From Gammaproteobacteria bacterium (GTDB lineage Bacteria; Pseudomonadota; Gammaproteobacteria; DSM-19610): 18,191 nucleotides of DNA. The DNA is taken from NCBI GenBank assembly GCA_030618475.1, contig JAUXDG010000029.1:1-18191 (forward strand), in the 5' to 3' direction. Shown piece by piece: positions 1 to 6,405 of this stretch; the stretch's first letter is position 1; every line of letters starts with the position of its first letter. Both the position numbers and the translations under genes were made by a program. The notes under the pieces are model-generated. The model was given only the letters and a program-made list of their open reading frames with translations, was not told the origin of the DNA and ran no database searches.

Positions 1-28
1 ACAGAACGACATGGCTACGATCCGACTT
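1..28. other. Sequencing-adapter remnant at contig start
   Basis: These 28 bases (starting ACAGAACGAC, ending ATCCGACTT) match, as I remember it, the reverse complement of the first 28 bases of the MGI/BGISEQ read-2 adapter. The homology of the downstream protein to threonine deaminase begins exactly at base 29 (codons for QGTIAMEL), so the junction is clean. The six codons 11-28 (MATIRL) are not genomic, and the ATG at 11 is not a start codon. Confidence 0.9.
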
Positions 29-1087
29 CAGGGTACGATTGCCATGGAGCTGTTGCAGCAACACCGTGCCGAGCTGCATGCGGTGTTTGTGCCGGTTGGT
101 GGGGGTGGGCTTATCGCTGGAATCGCAGCCTATATCAAAGCCCTGCGGTCCGACATTCGCGTCATCGGTGTGGAGCCGGATGACGCGCCCTGCATGTACG
201 AGGCGTTGAAGCGTAAACGGCGAGTGGTGCTGGATCAGGTGGGGATATTCGCCGATGGTGTCGCGGTCCGCCAGGCCGGTAAGGAGCCCTATCGGCTGGC
301 GCGCAAATATGTCGATGATGTCATGCTGGTCAATACCGACGAGATCTGTGCCGCCACCAAGGATATTTTTGACGATACCCGCGCCATGGTGGAGCCGGCC
401 GGTGCGCTGGCCGTCGCGGGGATTAAAAAATATGTCGAGCAGACCGGGGTTCAGGGTCAGAAGCTGGTCGCCATCAACAGCGGCGCCAATATTAATTTTG
501 ACCGTTTACGGCACGTTGCCGAACGTGCCGAGCTCGGTGAACGGCGCGAAGCCCTGCTGGCGGTCACCATTCCGGAACGTCCCGGCAGTTTCCTCAAGTT
601 CTGTCGCACCATCGGCAAACGAGGTATTACCGAGTTCAATTACCGCTATGCCGATGCCGCCGCGGCGCATGTGTTTGCCGGTGTGCAGCTGCGCCGCGGC
701 GACGAAGAGCGGGTTGAACTGCTGGACAGTCTGCGCGATGAAGGTTACCCGGTTGTCGATATGACCGACAATGAAATGGCCAAAACGCATATCCGTTTCA
801 TGGTGGGGGGCAGGTCACACAATCTGCACAATGAGATCATGTACCGCTTCGAGTTCCCGGAACGGCCCGGCGCCCTGCTCAAATTCCTGTCCAGCATGGG
901 CAAGCGCTGGAATATCAGCCTGTTCCATTATCGCAATCATGGTGCAGCCTATGGGCGGGTTCTGGTCGGCATCCAGGTTCCCGGGGATGATCGCAAACGT
1001 TTCCAGAGCTTTCTCGATGATCTGGGCTATATCTATTTCGAGGAACTGGAAAACCCGGCTTATTCGCTGTTTCTTGGGAATGGCTAG
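29..1087 (+). CDS. ilvA: Threonine ammonia-lyase, biosynthetic (3' part of the gene)
   Basis: This is the C-terminal 352 residues of the PLP enzyme that deaminates threonine to 2-oxobutyrate, the first step of isoleucine synthesis. The fragment opens at QGTIAMELL, corresponding to about residue 160 of the roughly 510-residue family, so the PLP lysine lies upstream and is missing. It keeps the glycine-rich phosphate-binding loop (VPVGGGGL, about residues 20-27 of the fragment) and the SGANINFDRL segment that ends the catalytic domain. Two ACT-like regulatory domains follow, each starting with a P-E-R-P-G motif (TIPERPGSFLKF and EFPERPGALLKF). In the family these bind isoleucine and valine for feedback control. 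The stop is TAG. The gene converges on the EVE-domain gene. Truncation is by the contig end, where the first 28 bases are adapter, not by mutation. Confidence 0.95.
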   Translation, partial: QGTIAMELLQQHRAELHAVFVPVGGGGLIAGIAAYIKALRSDIRVIGVEPDDAPCMYEALKRKRRVVLDQVGIFADGVAVRQAGKEPYRLARKYVDDVMLVNTDEICAATKDIFDDTRAMVEPAGALAVAGIKKYVEQTGVQGQKLVAINSGANINFDRLRHVAERAELGERREALLAVTIPERPGSFLKFCRTIGKRGITEFNYRYADAAAAHVFAGVQLRRGDEERVELLDSLRDEGYPVVDMTDNEMAKTHIRFMVGGRSHNLHNEIMYRFEFPERPGALLKFLSSMGKRWNISLFHYRNHGAAYGRVLVGIQVPGDDRKRFQSFLDDLGYIYFEELENPAYSLFLGNG

Positions 1088-1121
1088 CGGGTCAGAGCTA
1101 ATGGCACTTACTTAAGTCGAA

Positions 1122-1254
1122 ATGTAGGGTGGGTTAGCGTTTTTTGCGTAACCCACAAAGCGTTGCGAAGCAACACAACGCATTTTTTAAATGAGTGCCT
1201 GCCGGCACGTCCGGTGGGTTACGGCACAAACTGCGTGCCTAACCCACCCTACAT
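1122..1254. repeat. Palindromic REP/MITE-like intergenic repeat
   Basis: A perfect 15-bp inverted repeat (ATGTAGGGTGGGTTA at 1122-1136, TAACCCACCCTACAT at 1240-1254; one more pair at 1137/1239) encloses about 100 bp. Inside are GTGGGTTA/TAACCCAC arms again (1129-1136 with 1149-1156; 1213-1220 with 1240-1247) and a GTTGC-GAA-GCAAC hairpin near 1162-1174. From memory, GTAGGGTGGGTTA termini recur between genes in many bacterial genomes, so this is probably a dispersed nonautonomous palindrome. It encodes no protein. Lying between two convergent genes, it could also end transcription from both sides. Confidence 0.75.
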
Positions 1255-1287
1255 CGATTATGGAATCGCCGAAGTGTAAGATCCCGA

Positions 1288-1752
1288 TTAACGGTTCTCC
1301 AGCTCCAGCACGAAATCCCACTGCGCCTTGCTGAACGGCATAATGGACAGACGGTTGCCCTTACGCACCAGCGGGCAGTCTTCCAGCTCTTGGTAGCCCT
1401 TTAATTCCGCCAGTGTAACGACGCGTTTGGTGTTGCGCTGATATTGTACATCCACCATGTACCAGCGTGGATTATCCGGGTCGCTCTTCGGATCGTAATA
1501 TTTTTCTTCGGGATCAAAGGCCGTGTGATCGGGGTAAGCCTCACGGTCCACTTTCATGATGCCAACGATACCGGGTTCGGCGCAGTTGGAGTGGTAGAAA
1601 AAAACCAGATCCCCTTTTTTCATTTCATCGCGCATCATGTTGCGGGCCTGGTAGTTACGCACACCGTCCCAGTGATCGGTTTTTTTCGGCAGGTTTTTAA
1701 GATGATCGATACCAAATATGTCGGGCTCGGATTTCATTAACCAGTAGTTCAT
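1288..1752 (-). CDS. EVE domain-containing protein
   Basis: A 154-residue single-domain protein of the EVE (PUA-like) fold, related to the thymocyte nuclear protein 1 group. It begins MNYWLMKSEPDIF and carries the family features HWDGVRNYQARNMMR and KGDLVFFYHSNCAEPGIVGI. EVE domains are thought to read modified bases in nucleic acid, but the bacterial substrate of this subgroup is unknown. I chose the ATG at 1752 because the conserved MNYWLMKSEP begins there and AAGGAG lies upstream (1765-1770, 12 nt away, rather long spacing). An in-frame TTG at 1788 lies before that ribosome site and is unlikely. The gene follows fau by 36 nt on the same strand, so it is probably the last gene of a zapA-ssrS-fau-EVE transcription unit. 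Its neighbourhood beside fau is a common gammaproteobacterial arrangement. Confidence 0.9.
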   Translation of the reverse strand: MNYWLMKSEPDIFGIDHLKNLPKKTDHWDGVRNYQARNMMRDEMKKGDLVFFYHSNCAEPGIVGIMKVDREAYPDHTAFDPEEKYYDPKSDPDNPRWYMVDVQYQRNTKRVVTLAELKGYQELEDCPLVRKGNRLSIMPFSKAQWDFVLELENR

Positions 1753-1788
1753 TATGGGTTGTTTCTCCTTATTTATGCCTGACCCCAA

Positions 1789-2379
1789 TCAACGGAATCG
1801 ATACCAGTCCGAGTCTGTGGCGACTGCGGTGAGTGGAACATCCCAGGGCTGGACCGGGAGTCGTGGTATGAGTTGAAAGTCGTAGGCGAGGCCGATCAGC
1901 CGTGGCTTGCGCCAGTGTTTCCGGTTCAGCAGGTGGGTAAAGCTGCGGTCGTAGAAACCGCCGCCCATTCCCAGGCGGTTACCGTTGCGGTCAAAACCGA
2001 CCAGTGGCGCCAGCACGATATCCAGTGCGTGGGGTGCAATGCGCTGCCGGTGAATGAGTTCGGGTTCGGCGATGCCATAGCGGTTGCTGACCAGCCGTGT
2101 GTCGGGTTCGAAACGTGCAAACCACAAGCGATTATCGAGGAAAGGCGCCAGCACAGGAAGATACACCTGCTTTTTCAAGCGCCAGGCAAGCTCGATCAGG
2201 GGCTGCGTTTCGATTTCGCCATCGGCCGGCAGATAAGCGGCGATTTTATGGCTGCTGCGAAACAGCGGCTGCCGGGAAAGCTGTCGACACAATGTCTCGG
2301 AACGTTGCAGCCGTTCGCTGTCATTGAGAGCACGACGGCGTGCACGCAGCTGTTGGCGTTGATCGGAGCGGTTTGTCAT
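1789..2379 (-). CDS. fau: 5-formyltetrahydrofolate cyclo-ligase
   Basis: A 196-residue enzyme of the YgfA/MTHFS family, which uses ATP to convert 5-formyl-THF to 5,10-methenyl-THF and so recovers this storage form of folate. Visible family features are the basic N-terminal helix (QLRARRRAL, about 10-18), AAYLPADGEIET (about 48-58), the GIAEPE segment (about 102-107) and the C-terminal signature GFDRNGNRLGMGGGFYDR (about 128-145) that forms the ATP/folate site. The start is ATG at 2379; an in-frame GTG at 2400 would lie inside the 6S RNA stem. Only 16 nt separate the ATG from the 3' end of 6S RNA, with no Shine-Dalgarno sequence in that gap. The ssrS-fau pairing is conserved in gammaproteobacteria. 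Folate metabolism also links it loosely to gcvT, which makes 5,10-methylene-THF. Confidence 0.92.
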   Translation of the reverse strand: MTNRSDQRQQLRARRRALNDSERLQRSETLCRQLSRQPLFRSSHKIAAYLPADGEIETQPLIELAWRLKKQVYLPVLAPFLDNRLWFARFEPDTRLVSNRYGIAEPELIHRQRIAPHALDIVLAPLVGFDRNGNRLGMGGGFYDRSFTHLLNRKHWRKPRLIGLAYDFQLIPRLPVQPWDVPLTAVATDSDWYRFR

Positions 2380-2395
2380 AGGATTGGTATTAAAA

Positions 2396-2580
2396 GGCAC
2401 TTTCCGCGAATACCGTCGCAGCTATTGCCCTTGAACCAAAGGCTCAGGTGGGAATGAGTGTCAGACTTAAGGCTTTCCACACGCGGCGGACATGCGCACT
2501 GATCTGGCAAACCGACTCCCGGGGACAATAATTAGGCTCAAGGAGATCTGAGCTGCTAACGAGCACCGCAGAAAGTACCG
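2396..2580 (-). ncRNA. ssrS: 6S RNA
   Basis: A 185-nt non-coding gene between zapA and fau, at the classic ssrS position. The ends pair: 5' GGTACTTTCTGCGG (from 2579) pairs with 3' CCGCGGAAAGTGCC-type sequence ending at 2396, with 13 consecutive pairs including G-U, forming the closing stem. Inside are typical gammaproteobacterial 6S segments: CTTGAGCC on the 5' side, GAAAGCCTTAA, and near the 3' end TTTGGTTCAAGGGC followed by GCGACGG. A TATACT -10 box sits at 2587-2592, putting the start at about 2580. TTTT follows the closing stem. 6S RNA mimics an open promoter and binds sigma70 RNA polymerase in stationary phase. The length equals that of the E. coli molecule. The open central bubble was not folded by computation. 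Confidence 0.93.
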
Positions 2581-2586
2581 ACTGTC

Positions 2587-2592
2587 AGTATA
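2587..2592 (-). promoter_or_regulatory. -10 element of the 6S RNA promoter
   Basis: TATACT on the minus strand (5 of 6 to consensus), 6 nt before the predicted 5' end of ssrS at about 2580. No good -35 hexamer lies at 16-18 bp spacing. A TTGACT occurs about 28 bp upstream, too far for this -10. Confidence 0.6.
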
Positions 2593-2675
2593 CAACGGAA
2601 TTTAAGGTTATTGGGATCGGAGTCAAACTTTTTATTGCTCAGGCTGATCGGCCCGCTAAAGTGACCAGAATTAAG

Positions 2676-2987
2676 TTAGAATTCCAGCTGGTTACCCTGA
2701 TTTAAGGCGATATCAATCTTGTCCTGCAAGGCGCGAATACGCTTGCTGATACTGTGCTGGTAGTCGTCTTTCGAGGTTTTATGTTCCAGCAGTTCGTGGG
2801 CCATATTCAGCGCTGCCATGACGGCGATGCGGTCTGCACCGACGATTTTGCCGGAATCGCGGATTTCCTTCATTTTGGTGGTCAGGAGTTCGGCCGACGC
2901 AAACAGGGACTCGCGCTCATTTTCGGGGCAGGCAACCAGATATTCCTTGTCCAGAATGTGTATGCGCATGGGCTTGGCGCCGGTCAT
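2676..2987 (-). CDS. zapA: Cell division protein ZapA
   Basis: A 103-residue protein of the ZapA family, which cross-links FtsZ filaments at the Z ring. The N-terminal globular part (KPMRIHILDKEYLVACPENERESLFASAELL, with the usual I-x-I-x-x-x-x-Y pattern) is followed by the conserved RIAVMAALNMAHELL helix (about 53-67) and a C-terminal coiled-coil helix used for tetramerisation. Length is typical. Its ATG overlaps the stop of the upstream coiled-coil gene (ATGA at 2984-2987), implying translational coupling. It lies directly upstream of ssrS, as in Pseudomonas and E. coli. Confidence 0.94.
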   Translation of the reverse strand: MTGAKPMRIHILDKEYLVACPENERESLFASAELLTTKMKEIRDSGKIVGADRIAVMAALNMAHELLEHKTSKDDYQHSISKRIRALQDKIDIALNQGNQLEF

Positions 2988-3217
2988 GCGCCTTGCTCCA
3001 TCGCCTTGAGGCGGGTGATCATGGCCTCCACACGGGTACGGGCCGTTTCATTTTTTTCAATGAGATTGGCGCGTTCGGATACCAGTGAGTCCTGCTGATT
3101 ACGCAATGAGCGGTTTTCTTCCTTGAGCCGCTCTATGGTATTAACCAGCTCATCCAGACGGACTTCCAGTTTCTGCAGTTCCTGTTCGGTGATAGATTGT
3201 GGTGTTGAATTAGTCAT
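2984..3217 (-). CDS. TIGR02449 family small coiled-coil protein (ZapB-like)
   Basis: A 77-residue, highly charged, helical protein with heptad-like spacing throughout (ELQKLEVRLDELVNTIERL, then KEENRSLRNQQDSLVSER). The family TIGR02449 sits beside zapA and ygfB in many gammaproteobacteria. By its size, coiled coil and partner it resembles the division factor ZapB, but that function is an inference. The start is ATG at 3217; an upstream in-frame TTG at 3277 is rejected because it lies beyond the promoter. No Shine-Dalgarno sequence precedes the ATG, and a strong sigma70 promoter ends only 6 nt before it, so the mRNA may be leaderless. Its stop overlaps the zapA start by 4 nt. Confidence 0.88.
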   Translation of the reverse strand: MTNSTPQSITEQELQKLEVRLDELVNTIERLKEENRSLRNQQDSLVSERANLIEKNETARTRVEAMITRLKAMEQGA

Positions 3218-3223
3218 GTGCCA

Positions 3224-3252
3224 ACTATAGAGAAGGGGTAAAAATGCGTCAA
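3224..3252 (-). promoter_or_regulatory. Sigma70 promoter for the TIGR02449-zapA operon
   Basis: Minus-strand TTGACG (3247-3252) and TATAGT (3224-3229) are separated by exactly 17 bp. The -10 ends 6 nt before the ATG at 3217, so transcription should begin at or within a base or two of the start codon. Confidence 0.75.
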
Positions 3253-3263
3253 TGTCGGTGCTA

Positions 3264-3272
3264 TGCAATAAT
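3264..3272 (+). promoter_or_regulatory. Possible extended -10 promoter of ygfB
   Basis: Plus-strand TGC-AATAAT (TG at 3264-3265, hexamer 3267-3272) forms an extended -10 ending 6 nt before the ygfB ATG at 3279. No clear -35 is seen. The geometry mirrors the opposite promoter and again suggests a leaderless message. Confidence 0.45.
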
Positions 3273-3278
3273 TGCACA

Positions 3279-3845
3279 ATGTCACAATTTCATGGCCTTG
3301 ACTACCACGATGTCGCAGAGGCGCTGCGGCGTGCATCGATTTCGGTGGATGCAGCTGATTGCCACGGCCTTCTGTGCGGCCTGATCTGTGCTGCCGGTTT
3401 TGCGGAGCAGAAGATCTGGGTTGCCGAAATTTTCGAAGCCTACGATCCCAAAGATCTGCCTCAGGCTGAGGCTTACAGGTTGTTGCAAAGACTCTACGAA
3501 GAGGCGCTGATCCGTCTCAACAGTCCTGAGCTGGACTTTGAACTGCTGTTGCCGGATGACGAAGATCCCCTGTGCGAGCGCACCGAATCCCTGGCTAACT
3601 GGTGTGGCGGGTTTGTTTCCGGGCTGGGCATGGGCGGTTTGCCGACGCAGGATCAGTTGCCCGACGACGTCGCCGAGCTGCTGGGGGACCTGTCGCAAAT
3701 ATCCAGGGTGGATTTCGATCTGGACGATCCCAACGAGGAAGAGCAGTTCGCTTTCGAGGAGGTGGTGGAATATGTGCGGGTTGGTGTCCTGTTTGTTCAC
3801 GAGGAGCTGCAGCCCGGCACAGCTGCCCAACAGACCATTCAGTAG
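3279..3845 (+). CDS. ygfB: YgfB/UPF0149 family protein
   Basis: A 188-residue acidic helical protein of the YgfB-YecA (UPF0149) family. The conserved N-terminal core is DCHGLLCGLICAAG (about 27-40), followed by LPDDEDPLCERTESLANWCGGFVSGLG (about 96-122, with the family's W-C-x-G-F-x-x-G-L-G) and a C-terminal EEVVEYVRVGVLFVHEEL helix. In Pseudomonas aeruginosa YgfB is linked to control of the AlpA antitermination pathway and beta-lactam resistance; whether that holds here is unknown. The family start fits ATG 3279. An in-frame ATG at 3252 would add nine residues, and a GGGG run lies 13 nt before it. The gene is divergent from the zapA operon and 5 nt upstream of pepP. Confidence 0.9.
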   Translation: MSQFHGLDYHDVAEALRRASISVDAADCHGLLCGLICAAGFAEQKIWVAEIFEAYDPKDLPQAEAYRLLQRLYEEALIRLNSPELDFELLLPDDEDPLCERTESLANWCGGFVSGLGMGGLPTQDQLPDDVAELLGDLSQISRVDFDLDDPNEEEQFAFEEVVEYVRVGVLFVHEELQPGTAAQQTIQ

Positions 3846-3850
3846 CCAAT

Positions 3851-5152
3851 ATGGATCAAAAAGAATTCGCCCGCCGGCGTAAACAGTTGATGCACATGAT
3901 GGGGCCGGGCTCCATTGCTATTCTGCCGACTAACCCGGAGCAGTCGCGCAACCGCGATGTGGATTTCCCGTTCCGGCCCGACAGTGATTTTTATTATCTC
4001 AGCGGATTTTCCGAGCCGGAGGCCGTCACCGTGCTGGTGCCGGGCCGCGAGCACGGCGAGTTCCTGCTGTTTTGCCGGGATCGCGACCCGGAAATGGAAA
4101 TCTGGAACGGGCGGCGTGCCGGACCGGACGGCGCCGTACAGAAATTTGGCGCCGACGACGCTTTTCCGATCAGTGATATCGATGACATCCTGCCCGGCCT
4201 GTTGGAAAGCCGGGAGCGGGTATTTTATACCATGGGGGCGGCGCCTGATTTTGACAAGCGCGTGATTGGCTGGGTGAACCTGATTCGCAAGCAGTCACGT
4301 GCCGGCAAGCATGCGCCGGACGAGTTTGTTTCGCTTGAACATTTCGTGCACGACATGCGCCTGTACAAGAGTCGTGCCGAAATCAAGGTCATGCGCCAGG
4401 CCGCCAATATTGCTGCGCGTGCCCACAAGCGCGCGATGTGCCTGTGCCAGCCGGGCATGATGGAATACGAACTGGAAGCCGAATTTTTACACGAATTCCG
4501 TAAAGCGGGTGGTGAGCCGGCCTATCCGTCCATTGTCGGCGGCGGCGACAATGCCTGCATTCTGCATTACACGGAAAACAACGCTGAATTGAATGATGGT
4601 GACCTCGTGCTCATCGACGCCGGTGCGGAACACCAGTGCTATGCTTCTGACATCACCCGGTGCTTCCCGGTGAACGGGCGTTTCAGCGCGGCACAGCGGG
4701 CGATCTATGAACTGGTGCTGGATGCACAGCGGGCCGCCATCGAGGCGGTCTACCCGGGTAACAACTGGAATGCGCCGCATGAGGCGGCCGTTAAAGTCAT
4801 TACCAGAGGGCTGGTAAAACTGGGACTGCTTAAGGGGCGGCCGGCAACACTGATCAAGGAGCAGGCTTACCAGCGATTTTATATGCACCGCACCGGCCAC
4901 TGGCTGGGTATGGATGTACACGATGTCGGGGATTACAAGGTTGGCGATGAATGGCGGGTGCTGGAGCCCGGTATGGTGCTGACGGTGGAACCGGGTTTGT
5001 ATATTGCAGCGGGCAGCAAGGGTGTGGCGCGCAAGTGGTGGGATATCGGTGTGCGTATTGAAGACGATGTACTGGTGACGCGCAGTGGGTACGACGTATT
5101 GAGCAAGAATGTGCCTAAACAGGTGGATGAGATCGAGGCCTTGATGGCTTGA
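3851..5152 (+). CDS. pepP: Xaa-Pro aminopeptidase (aminopeptidase P II)
   Basis: A 433-residue cytosolic metallopeptidase that removes the N-terminal residue when proline is second. The N-terminal creatinase-like domain (about 1-165) includes FRPDSDFYYLSGF. The pita-bread catalytic domain (about 175-433) carries all five dinuclear metal ligands: Asp256 (LIDAG), Asp267 (ASDITR), His350 (RTGHWLG), Glu380 (TVEPG) and Glu404 (VRIED). His357 in MDVHDVG is also present. These match E. coli PepP D260, D271, H354, E383 and E406 in order and spacing. The start at ATG 3851 gives the usual length. The same frame is open back to 3602, but there it runs inside ygfB. It belongs to the ygfB-pepP-ubiH-ubiI operon, with gaps of 5, 20 and 12 nt. 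Confidence 0.96.
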   Translation: MDQKEFARRRKQLMHMMGPGSIAILPTNPEQSRNRDVDFPFRPDSDFYYLSGFSEPEAVTVLVPGREHGEFLLFCRDRDPEMEIWNGRRAGPDGAVQKFGADDAFPISDIDDILPGLLESRERVFYTMGAAPDFDKRVIGWVNLIRKQSRAGKHAPDEFVSLEHFVHDMRLYKSRAEIKVMRQAANIAARAHKRAMCLCQPGMMEYELEAEFLHEFRKAGGEPAYPSIVGGGDNACILHYTENNAELNDGDLVLIDAGAEHQCYASDITRCFPVNGRFSAAQRAIYELVLDAQRAAIEAVYPGNNWNAPHEAAVKVITRGLVKLGLLKGRPATLIKEQAYQRFYMHRTGHWLGMDVHDVGDYKVGDEWRVLEPGMVLTVEPGLYIAAGSKGVARKWWDIGVRIEDDVLVTRSGYDVLSKNVPKQVDEIEALMA

Positions 5153-5172
5153 TACAGGCTCACTAAAGACAG

Positions 5173-6393
5173 ATGATTGACGAAACAGACATTCTGATTA
5201 TCGGTGGTGGCCTGGTGGGGGCCAGCCTGGCGGTTGCCCTCGGTCAGGCGGGGCTGACTGTCACGGTGGTGGAAGCCTGCCCGCTTTCCGTCGATCAGCA
5301 GCCTGACTATGATGAGCGCAGTATTGCGCTGGCGCAGGGTTCTCAGCGTATTTTCTCCGCGCTCGGGCTGTGGCAGTCGCTGCAGGATGAGGTCTGTCCC
5401 ATCCACACCATCCATGTTTCCGATCGCGGCCATTTCGGTTTCACGCGCCTGCGCCGCGAACAGCAAGGCGTGCCCGCGCTGGGTTACGTAGCCAGCGCGC
5501 GGGTGCTGGGGAAAACACTGCTCGACCAGCTCGACAGGCTGCAGAATGTGCGGACGCTGGCGCCGGCCCAGTTGATCGATTTTCGGGTGCATGACGATGG
5601 CGTATCGACCCGGCTGATGCTGGAAGACCAGACCCTGGAGTGCAAGGCCCGATTACTGGTGGCGGCGGACGGCGCTCAGTCCTCGGTTCGCGATCAGCTG
5701 GGCATCCACAGCACCCGGCGGGATTATGGCCAGACGGCCGTGATTGCCAATGTCACTACCGGGCGTGGCCATGAGAACGTTGCCTACGAGCGCTTTACCG
5801 ATAGCGGGCCGCTGGCATTGCTGCCCATGAGCGGACAGCGCTGTGCGCTGGTGTGGACCGTGCGTGCCGATCAGAGTGATGACATCATGGGGCTGGATGA
5901 CGCGCAGTTCCTGTCCCGCCTGCAGGAGCGTTTCGGTTATCGGCTCGGGCGTTTCGTCAAAGCCGGTCAACGCCATGCCTACCCTTTGCAGTTATTGCAG
6001 GCCAGGGAATCCATTCGTCCGCGCATGGCACTGATTGGGAATGCCATGCATACCCTGCACCCCGTTGCCGGCCAAGGCTTCAACCTGGGACTGCGGGACG
6101 TGGCGGCGCTGGCTGAGGTGGTCATGGATGCGCGACGCAAGGGCCTGGACATCGGCGACAATACTGTGTTGTCGCGTTACGCCGACTGGCGGCAAGCCGA
6201 TCAGCGCCGTGTTGTCGCGTTTACCGACAGCATGGTCCGGCTTTTTGGCCATAGTCTGCCACCGGTGGCCTGGTTGCGCGATGCCGGTATGCTGGCACTG
6301 GATATGTGTCCCCCGGCCAAACGCTGGTTTGGCCGCCTGACCATGGGAAGCGCAGGGCGCTTGCCGAGGTTGGCACGAGGCCTGGAATTGTAA
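5173..6393 (+). CDS. ubiH: 2-octaprenyl-6-methoxyphenol hydroxylase (ubiquinone synthesis)
   Basis: A 406-residue FAD monooxygenase of the UbiH/UbiF/COQ6 family, one of the ring hydroxylases of ubiquinone synthesis. The N-terminal dinucleotide-binding motif is ILIIGGGLVGASLA (about 7-20), the DERSIAL motif follows at about 47-53, the second FAD motif is VAADGAQSSVR (about 163-173), and the third is LIGNAMHTLHPVAGQGFNLGLRD (about 287-309). In the third motif GN replaces the usual GD, which is characteristic of UbiH itself and supports this symbol over ubiI. Position after pepP is the same as in E. coli. Length is typical. No strong Shine-Dalgarno sequence precedes the ATG, so expression probably depends on the operon. 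Confidence 0.93.
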   Translation: MIDETDILIIGGGLVGASLAVALGQAGLTVTVVEACPLSVDQQPDYDERSIALAQGSQRIFSALGLWQSLQDEVCPIHTIHVSDRGHFGFTRLRREQQGVPALGYVASARVLGKTLLDQLDRLQNVRTLAPAQLIDFRVHDDGVSTRLMLEDQTLECKARLLVAADGAQSSVRDQLGIHSTRRDYGQTAVIANVTTGRGHENVAYERFTDSGPLALLPMSGQRCALVWTVRADQSDDIMGLDDAQFLSRLQERFGYRLGRFVKAGQRHAYPLQLLQARESIRPRMALIGNAMHTLHPVAGQGFNLGLRDVAALAEVVMDARRKGLDIGDNTVLSRYADWRQADQRRVVAFTDSMVRLFGHSLPPVAWLRDAGMLALDMCPPAKRWFGRLTMGSAGRLPRLARGLEL

Positions 6394-6405
6394 ACGGGTT
6401 AATAA

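Noticed and set aside
1753..1788. Twelve-residue N-terminal extension of the EVE gene from TTG 1788
   Set aside because: The TTG is upstream of the AAGGAG ribosome site, and the conserved protein begins at MNYW (1752).
2380..2400. GTG start for fau at 2400
   Set aside because: This codon is part of the 3' arm of the 6S RNA closing stem, and the extension has no family similarity.
3602..3850. Open frame extending pepP upstream through ygfB
   Set aside because: It has no homology, lies inside ygfB in another frame, and the PepP family N terminus fits ATG 3851.
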